The notes beneath the pieces are model-generated. The model had not been told where the DNA came from. It ran no database searches and saw nothing but the letters and a program-made list of their open reading frames with translations. From positions 55,081,422 to 55,145,421 of the forward strand of contig NC_063445.1 in NCBI RefSeq assembly GCF_020379485.1: a stretch of 64,000 nt of DNA, read 5' to 3'. Made by a program: the position numbers and the translations under genes. Below are positions 1 through 13,766 of the stretch, piece by piece. The number at the start of each line of letters is the position of its first letter. Positions within the stretch are counted from its first letter, which is position 1. The DNA comes from Brassica napus. Lineage: Eukaryota > Streptophyta > Magnoliopsida > Brassicales > Brassicaceae.

Positions 1-2
1 CT

Positions 3-396
3 TATGATGTTAAACCAGTCGGCCATAAGTGGGTCTTTGTGAGAAAGATAAACGAACATGGTAATGTTGTTAGATATAAAGCACGGCTTGTTGCACAAGG
101 ATTCTCACAGAGACCAGGAATATATTATGAGGAGACATACTCCCCTGTGGTGGATGCTACTACTTTTAGATTCCTGATAAGTCTGGCTATAGGAGAGAAA
201 TTAGACTTGCGGTTAATGGATGTTGTAACTGCATACTTATATGGGCCACTGGATAATGAGATTTATATGAAAGTACCAAAGGGTATAGAGTTGAAAAACA
301 AATCGAGTACTCGAGAACAACACTGTATAAAGTTGAATAAGTCACTTTATGGATTGAAACAATCAGGCCGAATGTGGTACAATAGACTAAGTGATT
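3..396 (+). pseudogene. Copia polyprotein fragment: N-terminal part of reverse transcriptase
   Basis: The frame is open from the window edge and reads as the start of a Ty1/Copia reverse transcriptase: a 'KWVFVRK' entry motif, then 'YKARLVAQGFSQ', 'EETYSPVV', the catalytic-type 'LDLRLMDVVTAYLYG' and 'LYGLKQSGRMWYNRLS'. It stops abruptly at an insertion point. The rest of the same RT (from just before the 'YVDDL'-type box) resumes at 6140. The 5-bp sequence at 392-396 (tgatt) is nearly repeated at 6135-6139 (tgagt), as expected for a target-site duplication. Gag, protease and integrase lie off the left edge. The family assignment is secure; the element is dead because it is interrupted and has a later in-frame stop. 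Confidence 0.93.
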
Positions 397-1391
397 TGAT
401 ACACTAAAAATGAATCCTTGCGACTGTCAAGTTAACAGTGGTAATTGTAATATTTGAGATTCAATCCAGAGGACCAGTTTACTCTTTACTCTTATGAGTT
501 CAATAATAAGCTGAGAAACAAGTGGGGTTTTGAGAATTAATTGTGACGCAAATAACTAGAATAACTAGATGGTTCAAATTCGATTTAAGTGCAAAATTGA
601 ACAACTATTCAAATGCAATGAGGTGCAGTCTAGAACTCAGATCACTCGGCTAGAACAATCCACTATCGTGGTCTTGCTCCCTTTGCAGATCGGTCTTGAA
701 TCCTAAGTTCTCACTTGGAACAAGACACGATAACAAGCCTTAGAGACAAGATCTGATTAGTTCACTTAATACCCTAATATCTACTCTTGCTGATTAGGGA
801 TACAAAGATCATTCAATATATGTCAATTTATCTCCTAAGCGGTTAGCTAGGTGATAAAATCAGAAATCAAACATTAAGTGATCAATTCAATGTAAGCAGT
901 AAGAACAATATGAATGAAGAACAGTTAAGATCACTTATTTGTGTTCAGTTCATGCGGCTAACACCCTACAACCCTAAGCAAGCTTAGCCTACTACTCAAT
1001 CATAAAGCAGGATGACACAGACATTGTTTCTGAATAATACTGCATATAAAATAAAGTAGAAAGACAATGGTTCAAGATGATCTTCTCGTTAGGATGAAGC
1101 CTTCTCCCTTACAAGTTTCTTAATCCAAAGAAAATAGTTCTCGGTCTCTTGCAAAACTTTTGGATTTTGCACCTTGGCCCCTCGTCTTCTGAACTGTTCT
1201 CAATCTGGCCCATAACTTTCGAAATTGCAGATTTAATCACTGATTTTCGCCCCAGACTTTTAATTGTGTACTCCAAACCCTGTTAAATGCAAATGGACAA
1301 ATGTATGCACTTTAAACATATAAATGCAACCTAAAATGACTTATATGAACTAAAATGACATACTAAAAACCTATAAAAACATGAGATATCA
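397..1391 (-). repeat. 3' LTR of the non-autonomous element (995 bp)
   Basis: It starts tgatacac next to the target duplication and ends at 1391 with atatca (TGATAT on the minus strand). Only the part from about 1155 to 1391, which is the start of U3 in sense orientation, matches the other LTR, with about six differences in 235 bp. The remaining 760 bp have a comparable layout, with a 'gattcaatccagaggac' motif resembling the partner's 'tcgaaccacagagaac', but are otherwise strongly diverged. Confidence 0.75.
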
Positions 1392-1402
1392 ACTCCCCCA
1401 CA
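1392..1402 (-). other. Polypurine tract
   Basis: On the minus strand the sequence just before the 3' LTR is gtgtgggggagt, a typical plus-strand primer tract directly abutting TGATATC. Confidence 0.75.
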
Positions 1403-1403
1403 C

Positions 1404-3278
1404 TAGACATTTACTTGTCCACAAGTAAACTTTCAAAAAATCAAAGAGGAGATGTTTAAAAATGGAAGCTCATAACCAAAAGAGACACTTTCTAGCTTTC
1501 AATTTGACATCCTAAGAAAAACATAGCAAATAGCATGATCAAACACTTTTATTACACTCTAGCTTCTCAATGCCTATCAATACTCTTATGCCTTTAGACA
1601 AGTGCTAATGCTCATAAATCACAAGTTCTCTAAGCCAACTCTCACATTCATTCACACACACATACACACACAAGGTGAATTCTCACAAATGGGCACATGA
1701 TCTCAATCATTTAGCTTGGTGAGTGAAAATGGTCTAATGTGAAGCAAAGGGTTTTCAAATGTATCTTTTATGGTGACTCACACTCAAAAATAGGAGCAAG
1801 AACATTATGCAGAATTTATCTAAGAAAATGAACAATTCATGCATAAAATAATTTGTTCTCATCATCCTACCATTTTCCTAAAGATCTTTAAACTCTATCC
1901 CTTTTCTTGGAGGTAATCTCAACCCTTTTTCATCCCAAAGATCACACTCTCCTCTCTCACCCAATGAACACTTTTCTTTCACTTATCTTAACCAACTAGG
2001 AATTCTTTCTTTTCTTATTCACTAAGCTCTTCTTTTTTTTTTGTTTTCCCCACTCTTTTCATGTTTCTTTTCTTTTGATTCTTAAGGGGATTCTACTTAT
2101 AAACTCTAGAGCTTTTCTCTTTTTTTTTTCTTTTTTTTTATCCTTAGTGGTTTCTTTCCCTTTTTTTTTTCTCTTTTGGTTCATTTCTTCCACTTTCCTC
2201 TCACATCCCAATCCCAAGATCAAAATCAAGCTCACAAACCCAACAACTATCCTAAGTGCTAGCTCAATGAGGTCCTAGTGCTAGCCAAAGATAAGAATAA
2301 ACCATTGTCGCTCCTAATACTCTCAAGATTTTGCACATGACTAGCTTTCATAAAAAGGCCTCACTCAAGGAAATCAATGTTGGTTTCAAGGAATGGTAAG
2401 GGTTCAAGGGCATGGGAGTGCCATTTGGATTAACAGAGAGTGGTACAATGGAATAAGATAACCCAAATGTGTATGAAATCCACGACTAAGTATGCAAGTG
2501 CCCATGTGCAAGAGAGATTAAGTTCATTAAGCTCAAGTTCAGTTTAGAGTTGGTTTCAAGAACAATGTCAATATCAAGCAAGCAAACAAGTTTCAAGAAG
2601 AGTATTCAAGGCTCGAAGCTTACAAGCTTTTTCAAGAGATGCTTAAGCTACTTAATATGTTTAGCTAGGGTGTCAAGTTGAGTTCTAGACATGTGTTCTC
2701 TACTAGGTTTCTTCCAATGCATGAATGAAATCTAAATGCTTCTAGACTCAATCCTAAAGATGCAAATGATGCAACTAATTGCTTCTTTTTGTGATTTTTA
2801 AAATTTTCATTTTTTTTTGGATTTTTCTATGCAAATAAGTATGCAATGCAATGCATGAGACTCATGACAAGTAAACAAAACAAAAAACAATATGAGATAG
2901 TAGACTCTCCCCCAAACTTACTTCACACAGTCTGTTGTGTGAGAATAAGCTCAAAGAAGAGATCTAAGGGAAAGAAATAAACATGATAACTAAATATTTA
3001 CAAGGCTGGAGTGACACTTATTTGGAGTTATTGGCTGAATTGGGTGGTAGAGGACCCTTGGCCTCGGGTTTGTTTCACCATAGACATGGGCTGAAGTGGA
3101 GAAATGAAAGCGGGTGTCTAGAGTAGCAATGCTTGGCCGCCTTTCTTCTCTTATCTAACCTTAGACCCAACCTGAAAACCCTCAACTATCCTTATTAAAA
3201 AGCTTCAAAAGAAAGAAAAATAAATATATACAATGGATAAACATGAGACTTCCTCCCAAGTGAGCTTGTTTTAAGTCT
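1404..3278 (-). other. Non-coding interior of the non-autonomous LTR element
   Basis: About 1.9 kb between the ORF and the purine tract. It is rich in pyrimidine runs on the plus strand (for example 2030-2200), so purine-rich in the element's sense. No retroviral enzyme motif or long ORF was seen on either strand. The T-rich 67-codon frame at 2075-2278 looks like low-complexity coincidence. Confidence 0.6.
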
Positions 3279-4262
3279 CTAGCTTGACTTTGTGTGCTTG
3301 CTAATCATAAGTATCAAAAGGTTGAGCCAATGCACCTTTGGTCCTTCTCCTACAAGACAAGGAACCAAGTATGCAAAGGAGCACAATACTGTCCATAGAA
3401 AATAGACAGATTTTTCCTCAAAGAGCTTCACTAAAGATATGACATGAGTTATGAAATGCTCCTTGACGTTCAGATGATCATGAGAATCAAAAGCATTAGG
3501 TGGAAACACAAAATCAAATACAGGTTCAAATGAGGTTTTAACAAAGTAGTCAACTCTATCTCCATCAATCAAATAATACACAATGTTCACATTCTCATGA
3601 TAGTTTTCAGCATGGGGGTTTTCTATCTCAAGCAAGAGCTTATCCACATCAAGTTCATCCCCTAAATCAGCAAGTTCAAGAAGAGGTCTAGGTTCATTAA
3701 GAATGAAAAACTCAGATTCAAGATCAAATGAAGCACATAGATAGCTCTTGTCAAAACAAACTTCAGTATGATCTCTAACAAGCTTTTCTATTCTCAACTC
3801 ATCTAGTTTCTTAGTTTCACATATCAGATCAAGACATTCATTGATGAGCACAAGAGAATTAAGATCAGAGACATTATTCTCACCACAAGGCAAGCATATT
3901 TCCTCAAGTTGAAGTTTTAAAGTGGAAATTTCTATACCTTCCAGCTGGAGTGGTGGAGCCCAATACATTACCTCATTAAGGACACAAGCAGCATCTAACT
4001 CATACTGGGTAACCTCCCTTTCTTCAAACCCTGCTCGATCCCTAATGAGGTGTATCCGGATAAGTTGTGCTAGGTTTCTCTTTGTCTTGTCCCGATTCTC
4101 TTTCATTCTCTGAAGCCGATGCAACTCATCCCTTTGGTCTGGTGTGAGTATGCGAATATCAAAGGGTGGTGGCTCCACAAACACATAGGGCTCATCTTCA
4201 ATGTGATCTTCAAATGTGTCTTCCTCTTCTTGTGGCTTCTCAAAGTAGCTTGAAGCCATCAC
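3279..4262 (-). CDS. Unrecognised 327-aa protein of the LTR element
   Basis: A single open frame starts ATG-ATG 116 bp after the primer site, where gag would normally begin. The protein is acidic, with a 'EEEDTFEDHIEDEP' N-terminus, a proline patch, a basic helical segment at about residues 45-75 (rich in R/K/Q/L) and a long leucine- and glutamate-rich remainder. The C-terminus is more hydrophobic ('FLWTVLCSFAYLVPCL'). There is no CCHC knuckle, protease DSG/DTG or YXDD box. It could be a degenerate or specialised gag-like protein, or a captured or accessory ORF. That a 984-bp frame stays open in an element with diverged LTRs suggests either selection or a recent source copy. Function unknown. 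Confidence 0.6.
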   Translation of the reverse strand: MMASSYFEKPQEEEDTFEDHIEDEPYVFVEPPPFDIRILTPDQRDELHRLQRMKENRDKTKRNLAQLIRIHLIRDRAGFEEREVTQYELDAACVLNEVMYWAPPLQLEGIEISTLKLQLEEICLPCGENNVSDLNSLVLINECLDLICETKKLDELRIEKLVRDHTEVCFDKSYLCASFDLESEFFILNEPRPLLELADLGDELDVDKLLLEIENPHAENYHENVNIVYYLIDGDRVDYFVKTSFEPVFDFVFPPNAFDSHDHLNVKEHFITHVISLVKLFEEKSVYFLWTVLCSFAYLVPCLVGEGPKVHWLNLLILMISKHTKSS

Positions 4263-4377
4263 TACAAAGGAGAAAATCTAGAATAAAAGGTTAGTAACTG
4301 TACAAAAGCAAAACAAAGCAAGAAAATAAAGCTTAGTCTCAAGAAAGATTGAAATCCTAATGATAAATCTATTAGTT

Positions 4378-4394
4378 CCCCGGCAACGGCGCCA
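4378..4394 (-). other. Primer binding site (tRNA-Asp)
   Basis: The minus strand reads TGGCGCCGTTGCCGGGG, the exact complement of the 3' end of plant tRNA-Asp including CCA. It lies three bases inside the LTR edge at 4398. This fixes the element's orientation. Confidence 0.88.
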
Positions 4395-4397
4395 ATT

Positions 4398-6134
4398 TGA
4401 TAGTGGAAGTTTTCAAGGCTCCCAAGTCAAATGATAGTATAGAAAGGTTGTCGAACCACAGAGAACTAGAGACTTATGCACCAAGAATACACAAGCTCTC
4501 TTAATCTAAGCAAACATGAGATGGATGATTTGTGACAGGCTAAGCTCATAAAAATATAAACAAGGTGATCTCAAATCCAATCAAGAAACAAGTGCAAGAA
4601 CTCAATCAAATGCTAAGGATGGATCCATGGGACTAGGGATTTGATCTTGGGTGATCAAGATTCAACCTAAAGGTGGCAAACACACAATCAATCTATTACC
4701 TTACGCCTAGACACAACACTAAGCAAGCTCTATGTCTAGATGAATGCTCATTTGCTAAAATAACTCAAACATCAAATGTCTTTGGTTGAATATTATTAAA
4801 GCAATCATTAGGAATGAATCTACTAGCAATCTTAGCTTCTTTAATAACAAGTGTCCTTGGTAAAGTAAACTAAAAGCCTTGATGAGTTGGTTCAGATATT
4901 TCAACATACACCTTGTGGGTGGAAAATGCCTAAAGCTCTATTTTAGTATGATCAAGACTAAAATAGCATTAAGATCACTCAACAAGCAAGGAACAAGATA
5001 GATCTACCATTAAACACCTTAAATCTACACTTAATCACCCTAAATCACCCTAACCCATGAATCCAAAATGTGTCTACTCTCTAATCTTCATGAAAAAACC
5101 TTAAATCTATGTGAGATTCAAGGCTAATCATGTTTAGGAAAAAGAGAAACAAGATATAAGATGATGAAATAATTCCTTAGATTGATCAAAGATTCAAGTT
5201 TTACAAGATTGAAACCAAGTCTTGAGAGAAAAAATGAGATATAAAAACAGGTTTTTAGGTTTAAAACTATATATAAGAGATGCCAAACTCGAGCTGGTTT
5301 AGTGAATTAAACCGGGTCAAACCGGAATAAACCGGTCAATCATTTCTCTTCTTCTCCACAGCGACGTTCGCATCCCGCTCCACCAAGCCGCTCTGGTGAT
5401 TGATCTTCGATGTGGAATTTGCCGAGCGGGTTCATCAAGCCGCTTCAATCACCCGCTCCAGCACACGCTCATGATGCGGCGACCTCACTAACCCATTTTG
5501 CCAAGCCGCTGTGAACCTCTACGAGCTTGAGCTCCGATTCATTCTTCTTTGTCTCAAGCCCCGAGCTTCCTCTTCTCGGCCGCAGTTCGTCGCATCTGTC
5601 TCGGGTCACAGGACCACCTCCACCGTCTTGCTCTGCCCCTCCGTCGTCTGTATTCATCTCCGTCGCATCTCACCTCTACCATGGGTCTTCTTCATCCTCG
5701 TCGACTCAGGCTTGGCTCATGGTGGTGGTTGAGTTCGTCTTCCGGCCAGCAGCACCGGACTCACCCTCTGCAACTCTGGTCGTCATCTCCTTCGTGCTGA
5801 GCTTCAGATCGAGAAAGCTCGTTCTCTCCAATGGTGGGATTTAGATAATTTGCACATCTGGGCCTTCACGTTTCAGATATTCACGAAGTGAACCCAAAAC
5901 TTTTAGATTTTGCACCTTGGCCCCTCGTCTTCTGAACTGTTCTCAATCTGGCCCATAACTTTCGAAATTACAGATTTAATCACTGATTTTAGCCCTAGAC
6001 TTTTAATAGTGTACTCCAAACCCTGTTAAATGCAAATGGACAAATGTATGCACTATAAACATATAAATGCAACCTAAAATGACTTATATGAACTAAAATG
6101 ACATACTAAAAACCTATAAAAACATGAGATATCA
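4398..6134 (-). repeat. 5' LTR of the non-autonomous element (1737 bp)
   Basis: It runs from tgatagtgg (adjacent to the primer site) to atatca at 6134. The outermost 235 bp (about 5893-6134) are about 97% identical to 1155-1391. The rest, including a relatively GC-rich block at 5340-5850 with 'aagccgct'/'cccgctcca' motifs, has no counterpart in the other LTR. Several overlapping short frames at 5469-5844 are by-products of that GC-rich block and are not called as genes. Confidence 0.75.
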
Positions 6135-6139
6135 TGAGT

Positions 6140-6864
6140 ACTTAGTGAAAGAGGGATACAAGAATGATCCGATCAGCCATTGTATCTGTATAAATAAATT
6201 CGGCCAGGGCTTTGTGATCATAGCAGTGTATGTTGATGATTTAAATATCCTAGGAACCTCTGGAGAAATCTCCCAAACAATTGAATATCTTAAGAAAGAA
6301 TTCGAGATGAAAGATCTTGGAAAAACAAAGTTTTGTTTGGGATTACAGCTTGAGTACGTAAGAGATGGAATCCTTGTGCATCAAATGGCATATACAGAAA
6401 AAGTACTCAAGAGATTCAACATGGCCGAGTCTCACCCATTGTCTAGCCCCATGGTCGTGAGGTCTCTAGGCCTGGACACGGATCCGTTCGGTCCAAAGAA
6501 GGACGATGAGGAAGTCCTAGGTCCCGAAGTGCCATATCTCAGTGCCATAGGAGCTTTGATGTATCTGGCTAGTCACACACGACTAGATATATGTTTTGTC
6601 ATGAATCTATTGTCTAGATTATGCTTTTGTCCAACCCAAAGGCACTGGAACGGGATTAAACAAGTTCTTCGTTACCTGCAAGGAACGAAAGACTTGGGTT
6701 TATTTTATACTAACCAAAACAAAGAAGGTTTAGTTGATTTTGCAGATGCAGGTTATCTTTCGGATCCACACAATGCTCGATCACAGACAGGCTATGCTTT
6801 CACACATGGTGGAACGGCCATATCATGGCGTTCCATGAAGCAGACGATCGCGGCCACATCTTAA
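6140..6864 (+). pseudogene. Copia polyprotein fragment: C-terminal RT and start of RNase H
   Basis: Continuation of the RT broken at 396. It has 'AVYVDDLNILGT' (the YVDD catalytic box), 'KEFEMKDLGKTKFCLGLQLEY', 'SAIGALMYLASHTRLDICF' and the RNase H entry 'ADAGYLSDPHNARSQTGY...ISWRSMKQT'. The frame ends at a TAA at 6862-6864, but recognisable RNase H-like coding (NHLEILAVHEASREL) continues in the same frame directly after it. The stop is therefore a nonsense change inside the domain. The 3' non-coding tail 6900-7065 precedes the LTR. Confidence 0.92.
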
Positions 6865-7065
6865 AACCATTTGGAGATCTTGGCTGTTCATGAGGCCAGC
6901 CGCGAGTTGTTCAGAACAGGGGGAGTAATACATGTTGTACTCTTTTTCCTTCACCATGTTTTTGTCCCATGTTTTTGTCCCACTGGGTTTTCCTGGTAAG
7001 GTTTTAATGAGGCAACATCCAAAGCGTATTACAATCCCTGTATGGTTATGGCATCCAAGGGGGAG

Positions 7066-7320
7066 TGTTATAAATCATATTGTGGATATCCATAACCGGC
7101 CCAATACTAGAGAGAGAGAGACGACCGTGAGGAGAGAGAGAGAAAGAATCGACATCTTGCATTTTCCTTATTAGATTATGATTTGTACTCTTTCCATATT
7201 TGTATTTCTTTTCTTTAGTCTTTTCATTATTCTATGACGGTGTAATTCCATATATATAAAGGGCTCCTTATGTTTATGAATAATACAGGAACATATATTA
7301 TATTCTCTAGTTTCACAACA
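7066..7320 (+). repeat. Copia 3' LTR (about 255 bp)
   Basis: It begins TGTTATAAATCATATTG directly after the purine tract aagggggag and ends ...tttcacaaca. It contains a TATA-like tatatataaagg at 7250-7262 followed by a short presumptive R-U5. The 5' partner is outside the window. It lies 283 bp upstream of the first kinase exon. Confidence 0.8.
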
Positions 7321-7602
7321 ACAGGAATAAAATAGCAATAATGAAAAGGAATAGTTGTTGTTCTCAAATTTAACAAGGAATAATTGAATGAGAGAGAATG
7401 AGAGAGAATTATTATTCCTTCTGAATGGTGATTTTATATAGGAACATTAGGGAATGCATTATTCCTCATCCTTCCTTGGTCACTTTTCGTACCCTTTCTT
7501 TCTTGCTCTTACTTTTCAACGTGCCAGAGTTGACTTACATGTCTAATTGTGCAACTACTAAAGGTTGCTACACAATCCTCTGAACTTGTGGTTCATATGA
7601 AC
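7321..7602. other. Spacer between Copia LTR and kinase remnant
   Basis: AT-rich, with an 'ggaataat...attattcc' inverted motif around 7377-7420 and a 'tgagagagaa' duplication. It may include the 5' untranslated part of the kinase gene. No ORF of note. Confidence 0.4.
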
Positions 7603-10457
<2,855 letters not shown>

Positions 10458-10787
10458 GCAATAAATTAAACCAGGTCAAACCCAAAACATATATTAGTGA
10501 TATGTGCTCATCTTCAGGCATTGGACTCTTGTGGTTCTTGTTTCACTGAAAAAGTGATCTTCACAAAATTTAACATGTCACAGATATTTTTTCCCTATTA
10601 TGTTTCTTGTTTGACTCTCATTTTTATTATAATTTTAACATATACTATGAAAATAAATTAAAGGAAAAAACAACACACTTCAAATTCTGACAAAGGCAAG
10701 TTTTGTATCTTCAACCAAAGTAAAACGACCACACCATGCCATTATCCAAACCTCAAAACTCAGAAGTGTTGAGGCGACATTTCTTGC
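10458..10787. other. Convergent intergenic region, kinase and flotillin 3' ends
   Basis: 330 bp between two converging stop codons. AT-rich, presumably both 3' untranslated regions. Nothing else seen. Confidence 0.5.
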
Positions 10788-12814
10788 TTAAGACTCTGCA
10801 GCAGCTAACGTACCGATCCAAGCCGGTGGCTGCATCCCACTCTGCTCATAAACCGTATCAAGAACCGGAGGCAACATCTTGTAGAGTCCAGCTATATCCT
10901 TCATAGCATTCCCACTACCACCACCACTATTCCCATGTTCTCCACCGTGGTTCCAAACGCTAATCTTGGGGTTCAAGTCTTTAACCGCAATCGCGTTAAT
11001 CTTAGCTATCTCCAGATAAGAGCCATTGTTAATCATCAGGAAGTCTCTAAGTGCAGAATAGTCATTGTGAAGAGCGTCTAGGAGGGTTCTGAGATAAGTC
11101 CCTTGAGCACTTGCTAAAGCAACAAGTCCTTCTGCTTCTTTCTGCTTTGTGTAGAATGATGCGTCTGCTGCAGCTCTCTGTGCCTCGGCATCCTTTTGCT
11201 TCTCGTATAGAACCGCCTCTGCTTGCTTCTGCTTGTTGTATAGTTCCCAGTTTGCTTCTTGAACCTTGGAGTTGTAAACAGCAATAATGTCCGATTGAAA
11301 ACATCTAGATTCATGTTCATAAAATAAAAAAATGCCAGTGCGGATTTAATAGCAAAAGAAGTATAAATTAGACACGGTTAGATAGAAGTATTCCTCGGAA
11401 TAATTTTTTTACTGACCAAAAAATTTGGTTTAAGTATATGTGCGGTTGACCAAAAAAAATAAAGAATTAAGAGAATACATGTACATACCTTTGTTTCATA
11501 CTCAACACTTGCTTTGCTAAGAAACTCAGCCTTGAGCTTCTCTGTCCGAGTCAACGCGTTCATTTTCTCAACCTCTGTCTGAAGCTCAGCTTCTCTCAAA
11601 GCCACTGCTTTAGTTGCTTCAACCTCAGCAACCTGAGCAACCCTATCCCAAGCAGCTTTCTTCATGGCAAGCTCAGCATTAGCCTTAGCCACATCAGCTT
11701 CCTTCTGATTCTCAAACACTTTTATCTCAGTCTTCACTTTGATCTCTTCCTTTGCCCCTTCTCCTTGCCTCTGCATCATTATGATCTTTGACTCCGCGTC
11801 AATTTTAGCTGCGTTTTGAATAGTAAGCCCGTTACGTTCCTTTGCACCTATCTCTCCCTTCATCTTGGCCTCAGAAACATCGATCCTCGCTTGATTTGCT
11901 GCTTCCATTTGAGTTTTCTGACCCAAGTAAGAGAAGTACTCATGTCCAGGCACATCAACGAGCTGCTTCACGTTGGCGTTATAGATTATGAGACCGAACT
12001 GGTCTAGTTCTAATTGAACCTTATCAAACACCTCCTTCTTAAAATCCTTTGTCCCTTCAAATCCATAAAATAAAATAAATAAAAATCTTTTTAACCATAT
12101 AGTTCATAAAATGTATCTAACAAATATGCACAAAGTGTCTAATGATGACATAGAGGCCTAAACACGAACATAAGCTAATAAACTTCTTAAGAGTTATATT
12201 ACCAGTTGAAACTGTTTTGTATAACATGGTCGAATATGAGATTAAGGAGGTTATAAATATATTTTTTATTTAGTTTTAATATTTTTTTACATTTAAAATT
12301 TTAGGTAAAGGCAGCTAATGTTTTATCTGGCTGTGCCTAGAACCGATCCCGGCTCTTTAGCCAAAGTTGACGCATTCAACAACTCAAATCACCTATAATC
12401 TTTTTTTTTTGTTAGACAAGTTATAGATGAGCAAATGCGTGTAGGGGTTACCTTTGAAGATCTCTTCCATGGTCATAGAAGCAGCGAGGACACGAGTCTC
12501 TCCTTCGATAACACCTTCAACAAGCTCATGGACGTGGTTGGATCCATTAGCGTGAGGCGAAATAAGCCTAGCGTACAGAATCAGCGCTTCAGGGTCGTCC
12601 ACGCGAGGTCCGATGGTGAAGACGGCGGGGAGAACGAAAGGGAGCTTCTCAGCGCTCATGGCCTGGACTTTGAAAGTGTATAGTTGACCGGAGAAACGTC
12701 GAAGACGGTGCAAGATTGCCATGGAAACACCCATGATTTCTTGGAGAGCTTGATGTCTTCGATACCAGCACCAGTGATCGCTAGGTACTGTGAAGCTCTA
12801 GCAACCCTGAACAT
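10788..12814 (-). pseudogene. Flotillin (SPFH/band 7 membrane-microdomain protein), exon 1 frameshifted
   Basis: Exons: 12814-12452, 12054-11489 and 11264-10788 with GT-AG borders. The protein matches plant flotillins: N-terminal '[17 protein letters not shown]', SPFH core '[18 protein letters not shown]', '[13 protein letters not shown]', then the long EA-rich coiled coil ('[13 protein letters not shown]', '[18 protein letters not shown]') and C-terminal '[20 protein letters not shown]'. Flotillins scaffold sterol-rich plasma-membrane domains and act in clathrin-independent endocytosis. Exons 2 and 3 are fully open. In exon 1 the frame shifts by +2 near 12676, where an AC dinucleotide appears duplicated, and the original frame then stops a few codons later. 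A downstream ATG at 12734 lies in the shifted frame and could give a protein with an altered N-terminus lacking about 46 normal residues. Without the shift the length would be about 467 aa, normal for the family. Confidence 0.9.
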
Positions 12815-12924
12815 CTCTAGGATCTTGTTAGGGTTTTTTCCGAGAGAGAGTTTGTAGCTTCTTTGTATATTATTTTAGGTTTCGTGAGGAACTGTTTGCT
12901 TATGATGTAAAGCCGTCGTAATGA

Positions 12925-12937
12925 TTTATATATATAG
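12925..12937 (-). promoter_or_regulatory. TATA box of the flotillin gene
   Basis: The minus strand reads CTATATATATAAA about 110 bp upstream of the ATG at 12814, leaving room for a start site and an 80-bp leader. Position-based inference. Confidence 0.55.
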
Positions 12938-12939
12938 TC

Positions 12940-13766
12940 GTCAAAATGTGTATGTAAACGAGTAATTTATCCGTTTGACGTCAAAAAAAAAAAAACGAGT
13001 AATTTATAAATCAACCCATTTCCAAGAAAGTACACAATATTTTTTTTTTGGTGTATTGTTTAAAATAATAAATCAAAAAATTGAACAAGACCAGCTGAGA
13101 GACAGTTTAGGCGGCTTGAACGTTTTTTTGGGTTAAATATGGCTGTTTTAATTGAATGTTTTTAGTGGTAATAGCCTAATAGGAGTTTTTTTATTGATAA
13201 ATTTATTTTGTTCGAATATTGTATCATTTAAAGATTTCCTCTCCTTATTAAGCCTATTATAATTTATTTCAATATACTTAATTAGGTAACGTATTAGATT
13301 GTGGCAGATCTTAACAATAAATTATTCATAACAGAAAGCTGCGAATTCATTTTTTTGTATATAGATTATTTGATTTAGTATGAAATCTTTGATCATTTTA
13401 TTTAGTATGAAATCTTTGTTATAAGGAAACGTAGAAATTAATAATATGTCTATAATTGAAAGATGTATGAAATCTATTAAATTCATTGTATTGGTAAATA
13501 GCTTATAGTAGTTTTTTTTTTTTTTTGAACTACAGCTTAAAGTAGTTTAAATTTTAAAGCAATCGTAAAAATGTAAGATGCAAAAACAAACGTGTGTAAA
13601 TGAGCACGAGTGTGATCACTTTATGCAAAACAAGATTTGTGGGATGTCGTAGAAGAAGATGAAATAAGTTCTCGACCCAAAAATTGTGTAATCTATGACA
13701 CGGGTATAAAGTCTGGACGTGATCAGTTCAGACTTCACCTGAGCATTCGTTGGACTTGGGCAAAGC
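12940..13766. other. AT-rich intergenic DNA upstream of flotillin
   Basis: No gene seen. It holds homopolymer T runs and a short duplication of 'gatttagtatgaaatctttg' near 13371-13417. Confidence 0.4.

Larger units (their letters stand above)
397..6134 (-). mobile_element. Non-autonomous LTR retrotransposon with tRNA-Asp primer site, inserted in a Copia RT
   Basis: Two LTR-like ends (397-1391 and 4398-6134) flank a 3.0-kb interior. Read on the minus strand the order is 5' LTR, primer binding site complementary to the 3' end of tRNA-Asp (4394-4378), one ORF (4262-3279), a long non-coding stretch, a purine tract (1402-1392) and the 3' LTR. LTRs begin TG and end CA. Near-matching 5-bp flanks (tgatt/tgagt) sit exactly where the Copia RT frame is broken. 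No protease, reverse transcriptase or integrase is recognisable, so it would depend on another element. The tRNA-Asp primer and layout suggest a Gypsy-type (Athila-like) relative, but that is inference. Confidence 0.85.

Noticed and set aside
2075..2278. 67-codon Phe/Ser-rich frame
   Set aside because: Low-complexity pyrimidine tract inside the LTR element.
5469..5844. Four overlapping short frames on both strands
   Set aside because: They arise from a GC-rich block inside an LTR; no domain and mutually overlapping.
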